Below are positions 22,468 to 32,773 of a DNA stretch of 64,000 nucleotides, piece after piece. The DNA lies in assembly GCA_030704615.1 (NCBI GenBank), contig CM060733.1:24922001-24986000 (forward strand), in the 5' to 3' direction. Both the position numbers and the translations under genes were made by a program. Origin of the DNA: Takakia lepidozioides (Eukaryota; Streptophyta; Takakiopsida; Takakiales; Takakiaceae). The notes beneath the pieces are model-generated. The model worked only from the letters and a program-made list of their open reading frames with translations. It did no database searches and was not told the origin of the DNA. Position 1 is the first letter of the stretch; each line of letters starts with the position of its first letter.

Positions 22468-23267
22468 GATGCCTACCCTCACTGTGACTCCAGATACATC
22501 GCCACCCTCTCGTGCACCAAAATCATGCTTGAGAAAAATTATTATCCCCAACAGGTCACCTCTTACACCAAATCCATCTTTGAGAAGACTTAAACCATCA
22601 AACACGAAACCTAAGTGAAACACGCACACTCATAGCTTGAAAATTGAAGCTCCTCTCCACCTCCACCATCAAATTGCGATGCTACGTCAAGTCATCGAGC
22701 TACAAAGGCTTCAGCACGTTAAGCAGACTGGACTAAACCATCGTCGCTGGCGAATTGAGCTGTGATTCTACCCTGAGTCGTTCACCAGGAATTTTAGGGA
22801 CTCTTTTTTCTTTTCTGTTTTTTCTTTATAAGTCCCTAATGACCATCCATCCCAAGAACCCTAGTAGTCAGTAGGAATAAATGTAAGCGCACACCTGCAA
22901 TCTCTGACAGGATTACCGGCATGTCAAATCTTCCCCACCTTCTCCAAAGTGACATAGAACTGAAGGGAGTGTAACTCCAGTCGGGGTGACACTGGGTTAC
23001 GTGTGAGGGAGTATAAACTCCACCCACGGTTACAATGCTGAGAGTATAACTCCACTCGGGGTTACATAGTGGGAATGGTAACTCTACTCGGTGCAATTCA
23101 CAATTGGTCTCGAAATTTGATTAGAGTCCAAATTTTGCTAAGTATGAAATGGACTACGAGGAGTTACACAAGACACGCCTGGAGTTACACTGGTCATCCA
23201 TCAAGGAATCGAAACTGATACCTCAGTGTCTATATTGCCACCACCTTATGAATAAGTTGCTGACCTA
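22468..23267. other. HBS1-like upstream region with short GTAACTCC repeats
   Basis: The 5' leader and promoter of the minus-strand HBS1-like gene should lie here. A T-rich run sits at 22806-22830. From about 22970 to 23190 a degenerate phrase of the type GTAACTCCACTCGGGGTTAC recurs several times at irregular spacing, in both orientations. No gene is supported. Confidence 0.5.
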
Positions 23268-23888
23268 ATGTACCAAGGTTGCGCATTGTGCTTTACTAGT
23301 AGTGACGTCGTCCGGGATGCAGTAGCTGCGGTTGCTCGTGATGCTGGGATACATGTCATTCGAGAGCCAGTGCACATACTCCCATCGACCCACAATCACC
23401 ATTCCACTCGACGACGCGTTGACATTGTTCTCTCACAGGACGGACTACGTACATTGGCGGACATTGTTATCGCTGATCCTACTAGGTCGGATCTCCTGCC
23501 CCGCACAGCCTCATCACAGGGAGTTGCCGCTTCAGTAGCTGCGCAGGGAAAGGAGCATGACTATCGGGCACGTCATTCCACAGACACATTCCTTCCTTTG
23601 GCAGTCGAGATCTTTGGTTGTTTGCATCATCAGTTCAACGAGTTCCTTCGCACATGTGCCCATCGTGCAACAGAAAACAAAAGCCTTGGAAGCCCATACG
23701 CCTGTGTTCTTGTAGCTTTCTTTAGACAACGAGTTTTTGTTGCTTTGCAAAAGGCTCAAGCTCAATCTATTTTACGTCGGGCGGAGGTTGTTGGGGCGGC
23801 TTCATCTCGCCTCCCCGCACTCTCTGATCCACCCTCTTTCCTGTTGTCTGACCTTCTTCAAGCTATAGGTGATACTAGAATAGTTTGA
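23268..23888 (+). CDS. Orphan endonuclease-like C-terminal domain of a retroelement protein
   Basis: 206 codons. The order RRRVDIVLSQDG, LADIVIADPTRSD, AAQGKEHDYRARH and FLPLAVEIFGCLHHQF, then a helical tail (FFRQRVFVALQKAQAQSIL), looks like a PD-(D/E)xK-type restriction-endonuclease-like fold as found at the C-terminus of some plant reverse-transcriptase-like proteins. The Asp of ADIVIADP and the Lys-Glu of GKEHDY are candidate metal-binding residues. No reverse transcriptase lies upstream, so this is a 5'-truncated copy. It is uninterrupted, which suggests a young or conserved sequence. Family assignment is from memory of the pattern. Confidence 0.45.
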   Translation: MYQGCALCFTSSDVVRDAVAAVARDAGIHVIREPVHILPSTHNHHSTRRRVDIVLSQDGLRTLADIVIADPTRSDLLPRTASSQGVAASVAAQGKEHDYRARHSTDTFLPLAVEIFGCLHHQFNEFLRTCAHRATENKSLGSPYACVLVAFFRQRVFVALQKAQAQSILRRAEVVGAASSRLPALSDPPSFLLSDLLQAIGDTRIV

Positions 23889-24656
23889 TTTCTTTCATTG
23901 TGTTAATATATCTAGTTCTACGAGCTTTGGTTGTTTCCTCTTGGGGACAGTTACACCCATTTGTATAGTCACCCCACTTGAGTCTTTTTATAAAGCTATG
24001 CAGGATTTTCACTTATGAGAACAGTATTCAGACTTTACAAAAACTTAATGTAGGAGTACGATCTGACGATACTTTTGCTAGATTCATGCAACGGTTGGAA
24101 GGAGTAGCCTTTCAGGGTGAGGTGACACCATAAGTTATGTGTACTTCGACAAGAGTTTTTCTTTTTTTTCTTTTTTTTCTTTTCTTTTTTTTTCTTTTCG
24201 GAAAAGGGCCTCGGCCCTGAAAATTTTCTTATGATAATTATTTGTGGGGAAAAAAATTAAAACCCCGTTGAAACGCCATATAGGCACACACACCGTAATC
24301 AGTGAAGGTGGAACTGTCCTTCTAAAAGGAGTGTATCAATATGAGAACAACTAGCATGAACCTAGATGGATGGTAAACATTTCCCCAGTGGTTCTGTGAA
24401 GTAGTGCTGGCCGGATTGGCCATCCATCCAATCCTGGATGAAAACCCTTCTCTCAGTGTTGGATTGCTTCCAAGCGTAGAAGTGTTTAGGCGAGCCCTAA
24501 GGGCAGGACGCATAGGGGATCGGGGTGGACGAGCAGGAGCTCCACGGACTGCGTACTAGGATTGTAGCTGCGTTCCAAGGTAAGCAACACTATGCGAAGA
24601 TTCAGCTGAACAAGATTGGCTACACTGCTTGGGACTATTGGAGGATATGAGATTGT
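23889..24656. other. Intergenic, MITE arm and T-rich tract
   Basis: 24094-24147 is an inverted copy of the fold-back arm (CAGGGTGAGGTGACACCATA, AGTTATGTG). 24160-24200 is an almost pure T tract, which on the minus strand is an A-rich tail and could mark the 3' end of the LINE-like element to its right. Confidence 0.5.
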
Positions 24657-26874
24657 CTAATGAAACTTGACCCTGGCAGCCGTCTTGATGTGCCTCCAGT
24701 TAATATCCCTGTCAAACTCTGGGGATGCCCCCATGGACTGCTGACCCGATATCCCTCCAAGAGACAGGGGGGAGTGCTGACCAGTGGCATGTTGATTGAT
24801 CGCTGGTAGTGCAGAGGTGCCCACCGATTGCCCAAGTGCCTCGGAATGAGGCATGCAAGCCTGCCGCATTTTGGGGGGCCCTTTGAATATCTGGCCTAGT
24901 GTGTTACACTGCTCCTCCAAAGAAGGGCCAGATGGTGGAACGTGTTGTCCCTGGATTGATGCTTCCTGTGGAGAAGTGTCTGAAGAAAGCTGGGGCTGAC
25001 TAGTGAGTCCCTGAATTGCGTTGGCAGATAGCTCCTGATCCTTCGCGGCTTCCTTTGGGCAGTCCGCACTTGCCGAAACACTCGATGGTGGATTGCACTT
25101 GTGCACCATACATGTGGTCTCTTGTTCTCTGCAGGTCTCCTCTGTGGTTTTCTTCATCAATATCTGCTTCGATGATGGCCTCAAGAATGGAGAATGCATT
25201 TGCGATTGTATCTCTGAATCTGGGTTTGAGTCTGGTGGCCCCTCTTGGCTCTGCCAGGATGTTTTTCTTGACCCAGATTGCCCCCGTGGGCGGCGGGTTG
25301 AGGTAGATGCCAGCTTCCTCTAACAATGCGAGGATATGCACTGTTGGATTGCAACTGAGCCCAGGGAAGTTTTCCAGAAAGGAGTCCCAGATTACTTTTG
25401 AGGTCCCTGCCAGGTGATAGTGCGGTAGGAAAGCCAGCAAGAAGTCCTGAATTTTCTTTCTGAGCATATTTTCTGGGCAGGTGTTGGGTGGACAATTGGC
25501 AATGAAGTTGTGAACGTCCTGAACTGTAATCCACAAAGAGGCAAAATCCTCCCATGCCGATTTTGTGACAAGAAGGGACTGTGGGGGTCCTTTCCTAAAC
25601 ACTAACGGGGTAATGCATGAGGCCTTGGGGATGTCATCGGTGTTGATTGCAGAGGAGCAATGGAGAACGAGGTGTGGGAAGGATTTGATACCTCTGAGAA
25701 TTTTGGCAATTGCCGAGTGGCTGGCAATCCCAGTGAGGATTGATTTTTGGCGGAGGCACGTTGGGGAGGATACCTATGTCCGCCAGAGGCGGAGTTGGAG
25801 AAGGCAGTGCATTCTGCAATGGGATCCATTTCCCTTTGGAATTCCAAGAAGCTTTTTTTGGTGATGCTTCCGCTCGCATAGGATCATCATGTTGTCTTAG
25901 CTTTTTGTTTACTCTGAGTAAGGCGCTAGTGCTTTTGGGCTGTGTTGCATCCTCCTCGGCAAGCCCATGCATCTGCAGCAGATCAGTTGGGGAGTGGCCC
26001 TTTGGTTTGCAGACTGACTCGGTGGTGTGTTTGCATCATACCTGTTGGCCGATTGGGGGGATGTATGATGGTTTTTGACACCGGATCTTCTCCTTTTCTG
26101 TGCTTTGCATTGTGCTTTGATGTGGCCCAGCTTTCCACAGTTGAAGCAAGCTTGTGATGATGTATCCTCAATAAGCCTAATAGTGAAGTAATTACCTTCC
26201 TCATCAATGGGTAGCCTAACATAGGGCGGAAGGACAGCCTCATTGGGCATCATTAAAATAAATTTTGCACTACCCGAGTCATTCACTCTTGAGGCAATGG
26301 TGGTGGCTCTCCAAGCCGGATCGTTCCTGATATTGTCCATGCACATGAAGGGGTCGAATACTGAGATGCAGCCTAGATAGAACCCAAAGTGGTTGGCTAT
26401 ATCGGGGAGGTTGGGTAGATATTGATCTGGAATGAATGGGACTGATACAATTCTTGGTCCCCACAACTTGCCATTCCGGTTGCCCGTGTTGGATGACCAA
26501 GGGAAGATATTGACGTTGAACCCATATAGGTGAGGATTAAAATTGAGGGCTTGTGCTGCAGCTGCCTGGTTTTCAAATGCAATTGAGAAAAACCCCCTTC
26601 CCTTGTAGTGGCAGAAGTGCTGCTTTAGCTCCCCTGCTCCCCCAAAGTGGCGAGTCGCCTAGTCCCTGACATATGCTCGGCCAACTTTTTTCCCTGGAAA
26701 GTGGGCCAGGATGCCCCTTTCTTCCAGAGATACCACTCTCTTACGCATCTGAGGTACATTCATGGAGATAAGATCCCATTCGCATGCCATCGCTTCTTGT
26801 TCTTCCAAATCTTCCTTCAACAGAAATGCATGTTCCTCCAGGGGTGTGTTGTCCATGGTTAGAGCGATTTCCAC
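24657..26874 (-). pseudogene. LINE-type ORF1 (gag-like) with zinc knuckle, decayed
   Basis: From 26874 leftward, a DUF4283-like gag domain (SLEERGILAHFPGKKVGRAY ... GRGFFSIAFENQAAAAQAL) leads to a CCHC knuckle (CFNCGKLGHIKAQC, about 26116-26160). One in-frame TAG (26659-26661) interrupts it; otherwise frame 26874-25909 is continuous. After a shift near 25970 there are further gag-like pieces at 25000-25602 and 24657-25199, rich in Gln, Ser and Pro. No reverse transcriptase or apurinic endonuclease is present. The A-rich tail candidate is at 24160-24200. The structure fits plant L1-type ORF1 proteins, which bind the element RNA. It is non-functional as it stands. Confidence 0.7.
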
Positions 26875-26939
26875 CTGACGAGCTTGTATTTGCTGACGTG
26901 CGAGCTGTATCTGACAAGAGTTGTTTTCCCTTTTTTGTA

Positions 26940-27687
26940 TTTATATGGTTCAATATCTTTTTATATCCTAAATTTTAAATTAAAAATATAACAGAATAAA
27001 GTACTGTAATGGTTAGATTCCCTTTGCCTACCTTTTCGACATTTGGATGGACAGACGCTGGATGAATGACCGTTGGGAAAAGGCTTGGATGAAACCAGCT
27101 GGAAACAATCTATTTTTAAACTAAGTGTCGTCTTATATTAACAGCTAGCTTATCTTTAAGTTAGAGTGAGGTGGTGTCCTATCTGGACAGGCACCCGGCT
27201 GGAATCCAAACAACCAATCAGGGCTTGCCACTCTGTTGGATAAGATTGTGAGCCTTTGATTATAAAAGGGATCAGCACGACGCTTAAGGCGGTTGTGTAC
27301 GTTTGGTGTTTTAACCCTAGTGTACATGTGTGCAAGATTTGGATGAAGAAGGTGTGAGTGAGGATGTACTGCTGATCCATGTGAATGACTCTGACTCCTC
27401 TTCATTGGATCCTGCCTATCTCGCTAGCCTGCTTTACCGAGCATACATCCCAGTGATAGCTCAATACCCGTAGAGGAAGAGGAATAACGGGCTGGGCGAG
27501 AATCTTGGTGGAGAAGGGGTTGCAGGATTTCGTTAATCATTAGCTGTGCACATTCCTTCCTTGTACGAAAGGTAGATGTACACTGACACTGTTACCATAG
27601 CGGCGCTCTACTGTTTCAGTTCTCGCTCGTGTTTTTGCTTGCTCCTGGCTTTCATAGTATTTGCTTGCGTTTCTGTGACATGCGGCA
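26940..27687. other. AT-rich spacer and putative LTR/leader of gypsy element A
   Basis: 26940-27000 is AT-rich. 27261-27270 (TATAAAAGGG) is a good TATA-box match about 420 bp before the first ORF of element A, so the left LTR may lie around 27150-27640. Its partner LTR is not in the window and no TG...CA ends could be confirmed. Confidence 0.35.
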
Positions 27688-28567
27688 ATGGCTTCGTCTT
27701 CTAATCCTCCGACTGATGTTGAGCTTAACGCGTATGAAACTTCCGCTGGTCATTTTGAGTCTATTTTTGCCAGCATTGTGCGTGCTTCGGTGGATCCTAG
27801 CCTGGTGGTTGAAGTTGATTATCCGCCTCTTGGTGGTTGAACGCCCTGAATTGGTCCTAGACACGCCTTCTGATCACTGGGTGGCTCAGTTTGAGTTGAC
27901 CGCTGCGTTGGAGGGTCTGATGCCCACCCATACTCTAGAAGAAGAAGCGGAGTAGAGGCGAAAGTGCATCCAGGCGTTTGAAGGGGCCAAAGCGGCCAAA
28001 GCTCTGCAGCGTTTGTTTGCTGCGGAGATAGTACGCAAGCTTCCATTACCTGAGGCCAAAGACAAGCTATTGAAGGGTTGTCGGCTCTCGTGGGCTGAAG
28101 TTGGTGTTCCGCAGTTCACAGTAGCTGGGGAGGTCTCTGGAGAGTGCGAGAACTTCCTTCCACCCAATTTGCCTAGTCAACATCGTCTGTGGGAGCTAGT
28201 GAAAGGTGGAAGTTCTCTTGTCTTGGCCAATCTGAGGCCCACTTGGAAACCTGACTACAATGTGGACATAACTTGGGATGACCATGTTGCAGGCATTCAT
28301 GTCTCTCGTTTTCCTCATACTGTGCATGATATCTTGATTTTCCCTGCTATTGTGTTTAGGCAGAAACGATTGGGTTACTACTTACCTGGATTTCCTATCA
28401 CTGATTACCCCGTGCATACACTACTTGCCAAGGAGAAGCTTATTCGCTCCATTGTTCGAGTGGCTTTCTGGCTCAAGGTAGACGAGGAACTATGGCATTT
28501 TTTGGGTGAAGGTGTTTACATGCTTCACAAACACCGGTTCATAAGTGGCTATTGCATTAAGGACTAG
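27688..28567 (+). pseudogene. Unidentified ORF upstream of gag in element A
   Basis: It starts at ATG 27688 (MASSSNPPTDVELNAYETS), breaks near 27840, continues in the next frame, meets a TAG at about 27953 and then runs open to 28567 (it includes FAAEIVRKLPLPEAKDKLL and GYYLPGFPITDYPVH). No domain is recognised. It may be the matrix-like N-terminal part of gag or an extra gene. Its frame is damaged like the rest of the element. Confidence 0.4.
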
Positions 28568-28637
28568 GAATCCAAATTGCGGCCCACACAATCTGCAAGC
28601 AGAAGGTAACAACTTTGTTTTTAGCAAACAGACCACA

Positions 28638-29676
28638 ATGCCTGTCACTACTCGGTCTAGCAGGGAGCCATGGAATGTATTAGATGAGTTGGATGATGTG
28701 GATCTTACTGATGATGTGAAAATTGATGGTTACACTCTTCCTGATCCAATGTTTGAAACCTTGTCTCCTGAGGAACCACTGCCAAGTGGTAATGCCAGTC
28801 CGACCCAAGGGATCCCTCCAGCCTCTAGTAATGTGCCTAACCTCAATATTCAGGGCATTTGTGATGCTATGGCTACGTTGTCTAGTTGTCCTGCTCTTAT
28901 GCAGCTCTTTTTGGATAAGCAAGTAGGTTCAATCTCAGTTACCAAGCCCAAGGAGGTGCATAGTGTCAAGTTCAATGAGCTGCCAGCTTCGTTTTTGTCT
29001 CAAAGGTGAGGCTCGTGACCTCTTTGAAGCCAGTATCAAGGATCAGGGTGAGTTGCGATGGGGAGTGGCCAAGCAGTTGGCGCTTCAGTTGTTTCGTGCA
29101 GACACACCCATCAACTACACCATGCCTGATCGTCCTTATCAACCTGGTGAGAGTATCTGGAAGTACTACACTGACTTGAAAACCACGGTGGTGAAGGCCA
29201 TTCCGGTACCTTCTAAACACACTGCCATACTTAAAACCTACTTCATCACAGGGTTACCTGCCTCCGATCAAGTATACTTGCAAAAACATCCTTATCGCAA
29301 TGAGAGGCATATGGTAGAGATGATGGATGAGTGCATGAGGTTAAAGAATGCTAAACTAGGCAAGAACTGTATGCATGTTGTTCATTCTGCTCATCAACAT
29401 ACTTCCGAGTGTTCTCTTGGGGTTGCTATGGTTAAGGGTGGCTCTACAGAGACCTCTCCTACATTGCTGGAGGAGGTTAAAACCTTATAACAAGAGCTGC
29501 ACACTCAGCTTTGGGCTGTCAAGGCAGAAGGGTCCTGGAGGGCCACACCTGCCAAGCCTCCTCCTGCTAACTCTCATAGTGGCCATGATACTCAGACTGG
29601 CACACGGTATGAAGTTAAAGGTAAACGTGTGGCATGTTTCATTTGTGGGTCGCTCGAGCACTGGACACGCTTCTGA
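28638..29676 (+). pseudogene. Gag of element A (capsid and zinc knuckle)
   Basis: ATG 28638 opens an acidic N-terminal region (MPVTTRSSREPWNVLDELDD). A shift near 28980 moves to a capsid-like part (LALQLFRADTPINYTMPDR, QPGESIWKYYTDLK, FITGLPASDQVYL). A TAA at 29488 precedes a Pro/Ser-rich linker and the knuckle CFICGSLEHWTRF. The last zinc ligand, normally Cys (TGT/TGC), is TGA here (29674-29676), so the knuckle ends on a stop exactly at its fourth ligand. Confidence 0.7.
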
Positions 29677-29874
29677 TTGAAGAACACAAACGAATTCAAC
29701 GAGAACAGAAGGGTAAACAGCTTTTTAACGAAACAGATCGCTTGTAAAGGGGCCAAGCGGTCAGTATCCCACAAACCCTGCCAAAGGTGACTCTATTGTT
29801 TCTGTGATGTTGTCCAATGAATTCAAATTGATGCATTGTGAAGCCAATAGGAAGCTTAGGAGGGAAAGAGTGCA

Positions 29875-30340
29875 CCCTCTCATGACTCAATGTCACATAG
29901 GCCGGGCACCTCTCAATTTCATGTGTTGTTGACACAGGCTGCACCATGTCTGCTGTTCCATTGTCTGTAGTTTGCCTACTTGGTCTCAAGCTCACCCCAG
30001 CCACAGGTTTGCATGTGACCATTGTAGATGGCACACATTATGAGCCCCTAGGTTTGGTCACCATCCCTATCAAGGTCAGTTGCAAGTCTGTCACACTGAC
30101 TTGTATAGTTACCATTGGCGAGCAATTGCCGTTGGGCTTGGATTGGATGTGTGCTGCAGGGGCCCAGATTAATGTGGTTGAAAACATCATGTGGCTTGCC
30201 AGTGGCAGCTCCTCACCCCACAAGGTGCAGCTCAGTTCTGCTTCTTTGCCCGCTGGCTGTACCACTGCGCATCTCTCTCACATACGAACCATTGTTGCTG
30301 AAACGAGACGGCAGGCTGGTGAACAATACAACTAGACACG
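29875..30340 (+). pseudogene. Aspartic protease (retropepsin) of element A
   Basis: The active-site motif VVDTGCTMSAVPLS (from about 29923) with DTG is followed by GLHVTIVDGTHYEPLG, a beta-rich 'VTIPIKV' block and LPLGLDWMCAAGAQIN, the 'LG.DW' flap-helix block typical of gypsy retropepsins. The frame closes at about 30333. No upstream in-frame start: it would be part of a gag-pol polyprotein. Confidence 0.75.
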
Positions 30341-30440
30341 CTACTTTAACTTTGCCAAGACAGCTCCTTCCACCTTGTATCAGTCGCAGCCACCTTTTCC
30401 TGGTAAGAAGAGTGGTCCTCCTATTCCAATCCCAGGTAAC

Positions 30441-30710
30441 ACCACTCTTCTTCGCAATCCCACTGACTTTCTTATACCTTCCTCCTCCCAAAGGATTGTT
30501 TCTCTTGGCCTCACCTTTCTTTGTCCACAAGGTAGTTATCTTGAGGTTGAAGGTTGGAAACGCTTGATGCTTTCCAAACATTGCTTGATTGCATCTGGGG
30601 TGCTGGATAGAGGCTTTAGAGGGGAGCTTAGACTTCTTGTTGCCAATCCAGAACGCATACCTATCACCATCCGCAAGGGTCAAGTCTTGGCACGACTCAC
30701 TGCTACCCCT
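30441..30710 (+). pseudogene. dUTPase-like domain in element A
   Basis: dUTPases hydrolyse dUTP so that uracil is not built into DNA. This segment aligns with the trimeric dUTPase fold in order: FLIPSSSQRIVSLGLTFLCP (motif 1 region, with the P.G.Y turn PQGSY), a position-equivalent but altered motif 2 (VEGWKRL, where dUTPases usually have a 'PRSG' loop), SGVLDRGFRGELRLLV (motif 3, 'GV.D..YRG....L', with the catalytic Asp) and ITIRKGQVLARL (motif 4, 'i..GdriAQl'). The reading frame is continuous over the whole domain (30375-30947), unlike its neighbours. It sits between protease and reverse transcriptase. The changed motif 2 leaves activity uncertain. Confidence 0.7.
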
Positions 30711-30999
30711 TTGACAGATTTGGGCGAGGTGCAACATGCTCTAAGTTTTGCTGACGTTGGCTTGTCCGATGATCCTGTAGATCGATTATATCTCTTGGCA
30801 CAATCCGTGGCTGCACCTAAGGTCAGCCCCCTCACTCCTGCGCAATCTGCTCATCTCGACCAAGTCATGACTGATATCAAAATGGGCTCTAATCTCACTG
30901 AAAATGAAAGGACTCGTCTATACCATGTTATTCGTGACAATCTTTGATGTTTTCAGTGTTGGTTCTCATGACTTGGGTCGTACCAATGTTCTCCAGCAT

Positions 31000-31895
31000 G
31001 ACATTGTCAGCGAGGATAGCCATGTCAAACAGTACGCTTATAGAGAAAGCGTCAAAGAGCGAGAAATTATGCAAACCGAACTGACCAAGATGCTTGATGC
31101 AGGAGTTATTAAACCCTCTATTTCCCCTTGGGCCAGTCCCATCGTGTTGGTTGCCAAAGAAAGATGGTACCACACGTTTCTGTGTTGATTTCCGACGTCT
31201 CAATGCCCTGACCAAAAAGGATATCTATCCCTTACCGCGCATTAATGATACTTTGGATCAACTCAATGGTGCCACTCTCTTCTCTTCTTTGGATCTTGCT
31301 GCGGGCTTTTGGCAGGTTCCACTCACTGGGTCAGCCAAGGAGAAGACTGCGTTCACCTGTAAGATGGGCCTCTTTCAGTTTGAAACCATGCCTTTTGGAT
31401 TATGTAATGTCACTGCCACTTTTCAACGTCTCATGGATGTTGTTCTAGGGAACTTACGCTGGGATGTGCCTTGGTATATGTTGATGACATCAACGTCTAC
31501 TCAGCTGACTTCGATTCTACCATGCTGGATTTGAAACGAGTTTTGTGCAGGCTTAAAGGACTAGCAAACCTCAAAGTGAAAGCCAAGAAATGTGATCTGT
31601 GCATGATGGAGCTTCATTTTCTTGACCACCTTCTCTCAGCTAATGGCATTAGCCCTGACACTGCCAAAATTCACGCTGTCTGGGAGTATCCTACTCCACG
31701 TGACAAAAATTGTGTTTGTGCCTTCCTTGGGTTAGCCTCTTACTATCGTCATTTCATTAAACACTTTGCTCACGTTGCCGTTGCGCTTAATCAATTGTTG
31801 TGCAAAGATGTTCGCTTTCTGTGGGGCCGGTCACAAATTACTGCTTTTGATAAACTCAAAATAGCCCTCACCAATGCAGCCATTCTGGTCTCCTG
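31000..31895 (+). pseudogene. Reverse transcriptase of element A, frameshifted
   Basis: The sequence starts with KQYAYRESVKERE and GVIKPSISPWASPIVLVAK. A shift at about 31160 leads to FCVDFRRLNALTKKDIYPLP, LFSSLDLAAGFWQVPL and FETMPFGLCNVTATFQRLM. A second shift near 31470 leads to the catalytic YVDD (31477-31488), then FLDHLLSANGISPDTAKI and FLGLASYYRHFIKHFAHVA. It ends at FDKLKIALTNAAILVS, where RNase H should begin. These are motifs of Ty3/gypsy reverse transcriptase. Confidence 0.9.
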
Positions 31896-32022
31896 ATTCC
31901 CTTCGGTCCTGCCTGCGTGGCACTCCCTGCCACCCCAGCCGCACCCCCTTTGCCGGTCTCGGCGTCTGCGCAGCGCCTCACGGTCGTTGCCCCCCCCACC
32001 GCCCCAGCGCCCCCCACCCCTC

Positions 32023-32072
<50 letters not shown>

Positions 32073-32773
32073 ATCCCCGCCCCCGCCCGCCGGCCGTCAC
32101 CACACCACATGAACTCTGTGGCACATGACACTTGTCACCACAACCGAACATCGCGCGCGGGACACATTGCATGACGAAAGATGGATGGGATGCAACATGA
32201 TCCATGTGTTGCAATCACCCATGATGATGGATGGCTTGACATGACAGGATGTGACACATACTCATATATGGCCATAGGGAGATCGCGATGATCATGCTTT
32301 CGTGCTTTTCGCGTCCAGTTCACACGCACATGGTGGACTTGTTGATTCAAATGCGGCCCTTCAGCTGTCACTCCCACGTCGATGCTTGATTGATTTAATT
32401 CATGGCAGCCACAGGACAGGTTTTCCAAGCTACATGGCGTTTGCATGGCCCGAAATGTATGATCCCGGCGGAAGCGGTGTTACAAGCACTTCCTTGAGGA
32501 GTATGCATCGCGGCTGTTATAAACTGTTGACTGAGTTGTGGCGGTGAAGCGATTACTCATTCGACTTGAGTATAGGGTTTCTATTTGGAGAATTTGGAAG
32601 TCATTCGTGTGATTTGCAGCTATTTTCTTCCTCTTGCTTGCCATTTCTGTCTGTTGCAGTCCATTTGCATGCTTCATGTTTTAGTTTGAGTTCTTGCTTT
32701 CACATTCCAGCAACCTTTCCTCGGCTGGAGGATTCTTCAGGAGGAGGGTAGTGGATTTGGAGTGGGCGCCGAT
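31896..32773. other. C-rich junction, poly-C run and upstream region of the zinc-finger gene
   Basis: 31896-32100 is extremely C-rich and includes an uninterrupted run of about 46 C (32024-32069). It begins exactly where the reverse transcriptase of element A breaks off. Pro-rich or Gly-rich frames across it are artefacts. 32100-32773 has ordinary composition, shows no domain and probably contains the promoter and leader of the gene starting at 32774. Confidence 0.7.

Larger units (their letters stand above)
27145..31895 (+). mobile_element. Ty3/gypsy LTR retrotransposon A (decayed, 3' truncated)
   Basis: Domain order on the plus strand: unknown ORF (27688-28567), gag (28638-29676, ending in a zinc knuckle), aspartic protease (about 29875-30340), dUTPase-like domain (30441-30710), reverse transcriptase (about 31000-31850). 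RNase H breaks off after its first residues near 31895, and integrase and the right LTR are missing. Protease before reverse transcriptase, together with the reverse transcriptase motifs, places it in Ty3/gypsy (Metaviridae). Several stops and frameshifts show that it is inactive. The left boundary is a guess from the TATA-like site. Confidence 0.85.

Noticed and set aside
22890-23200. Second CRISPR-like or satellite repeat
   Set aside because: The GTAACTCC phrases are degenerate, in both orientations and irregularly spaced.
31917-32214. Proline-rich (plus) or glycine-rich (minus) proteins
   Set aside because: Translation of a poly-C tract; homopolymer artefact.
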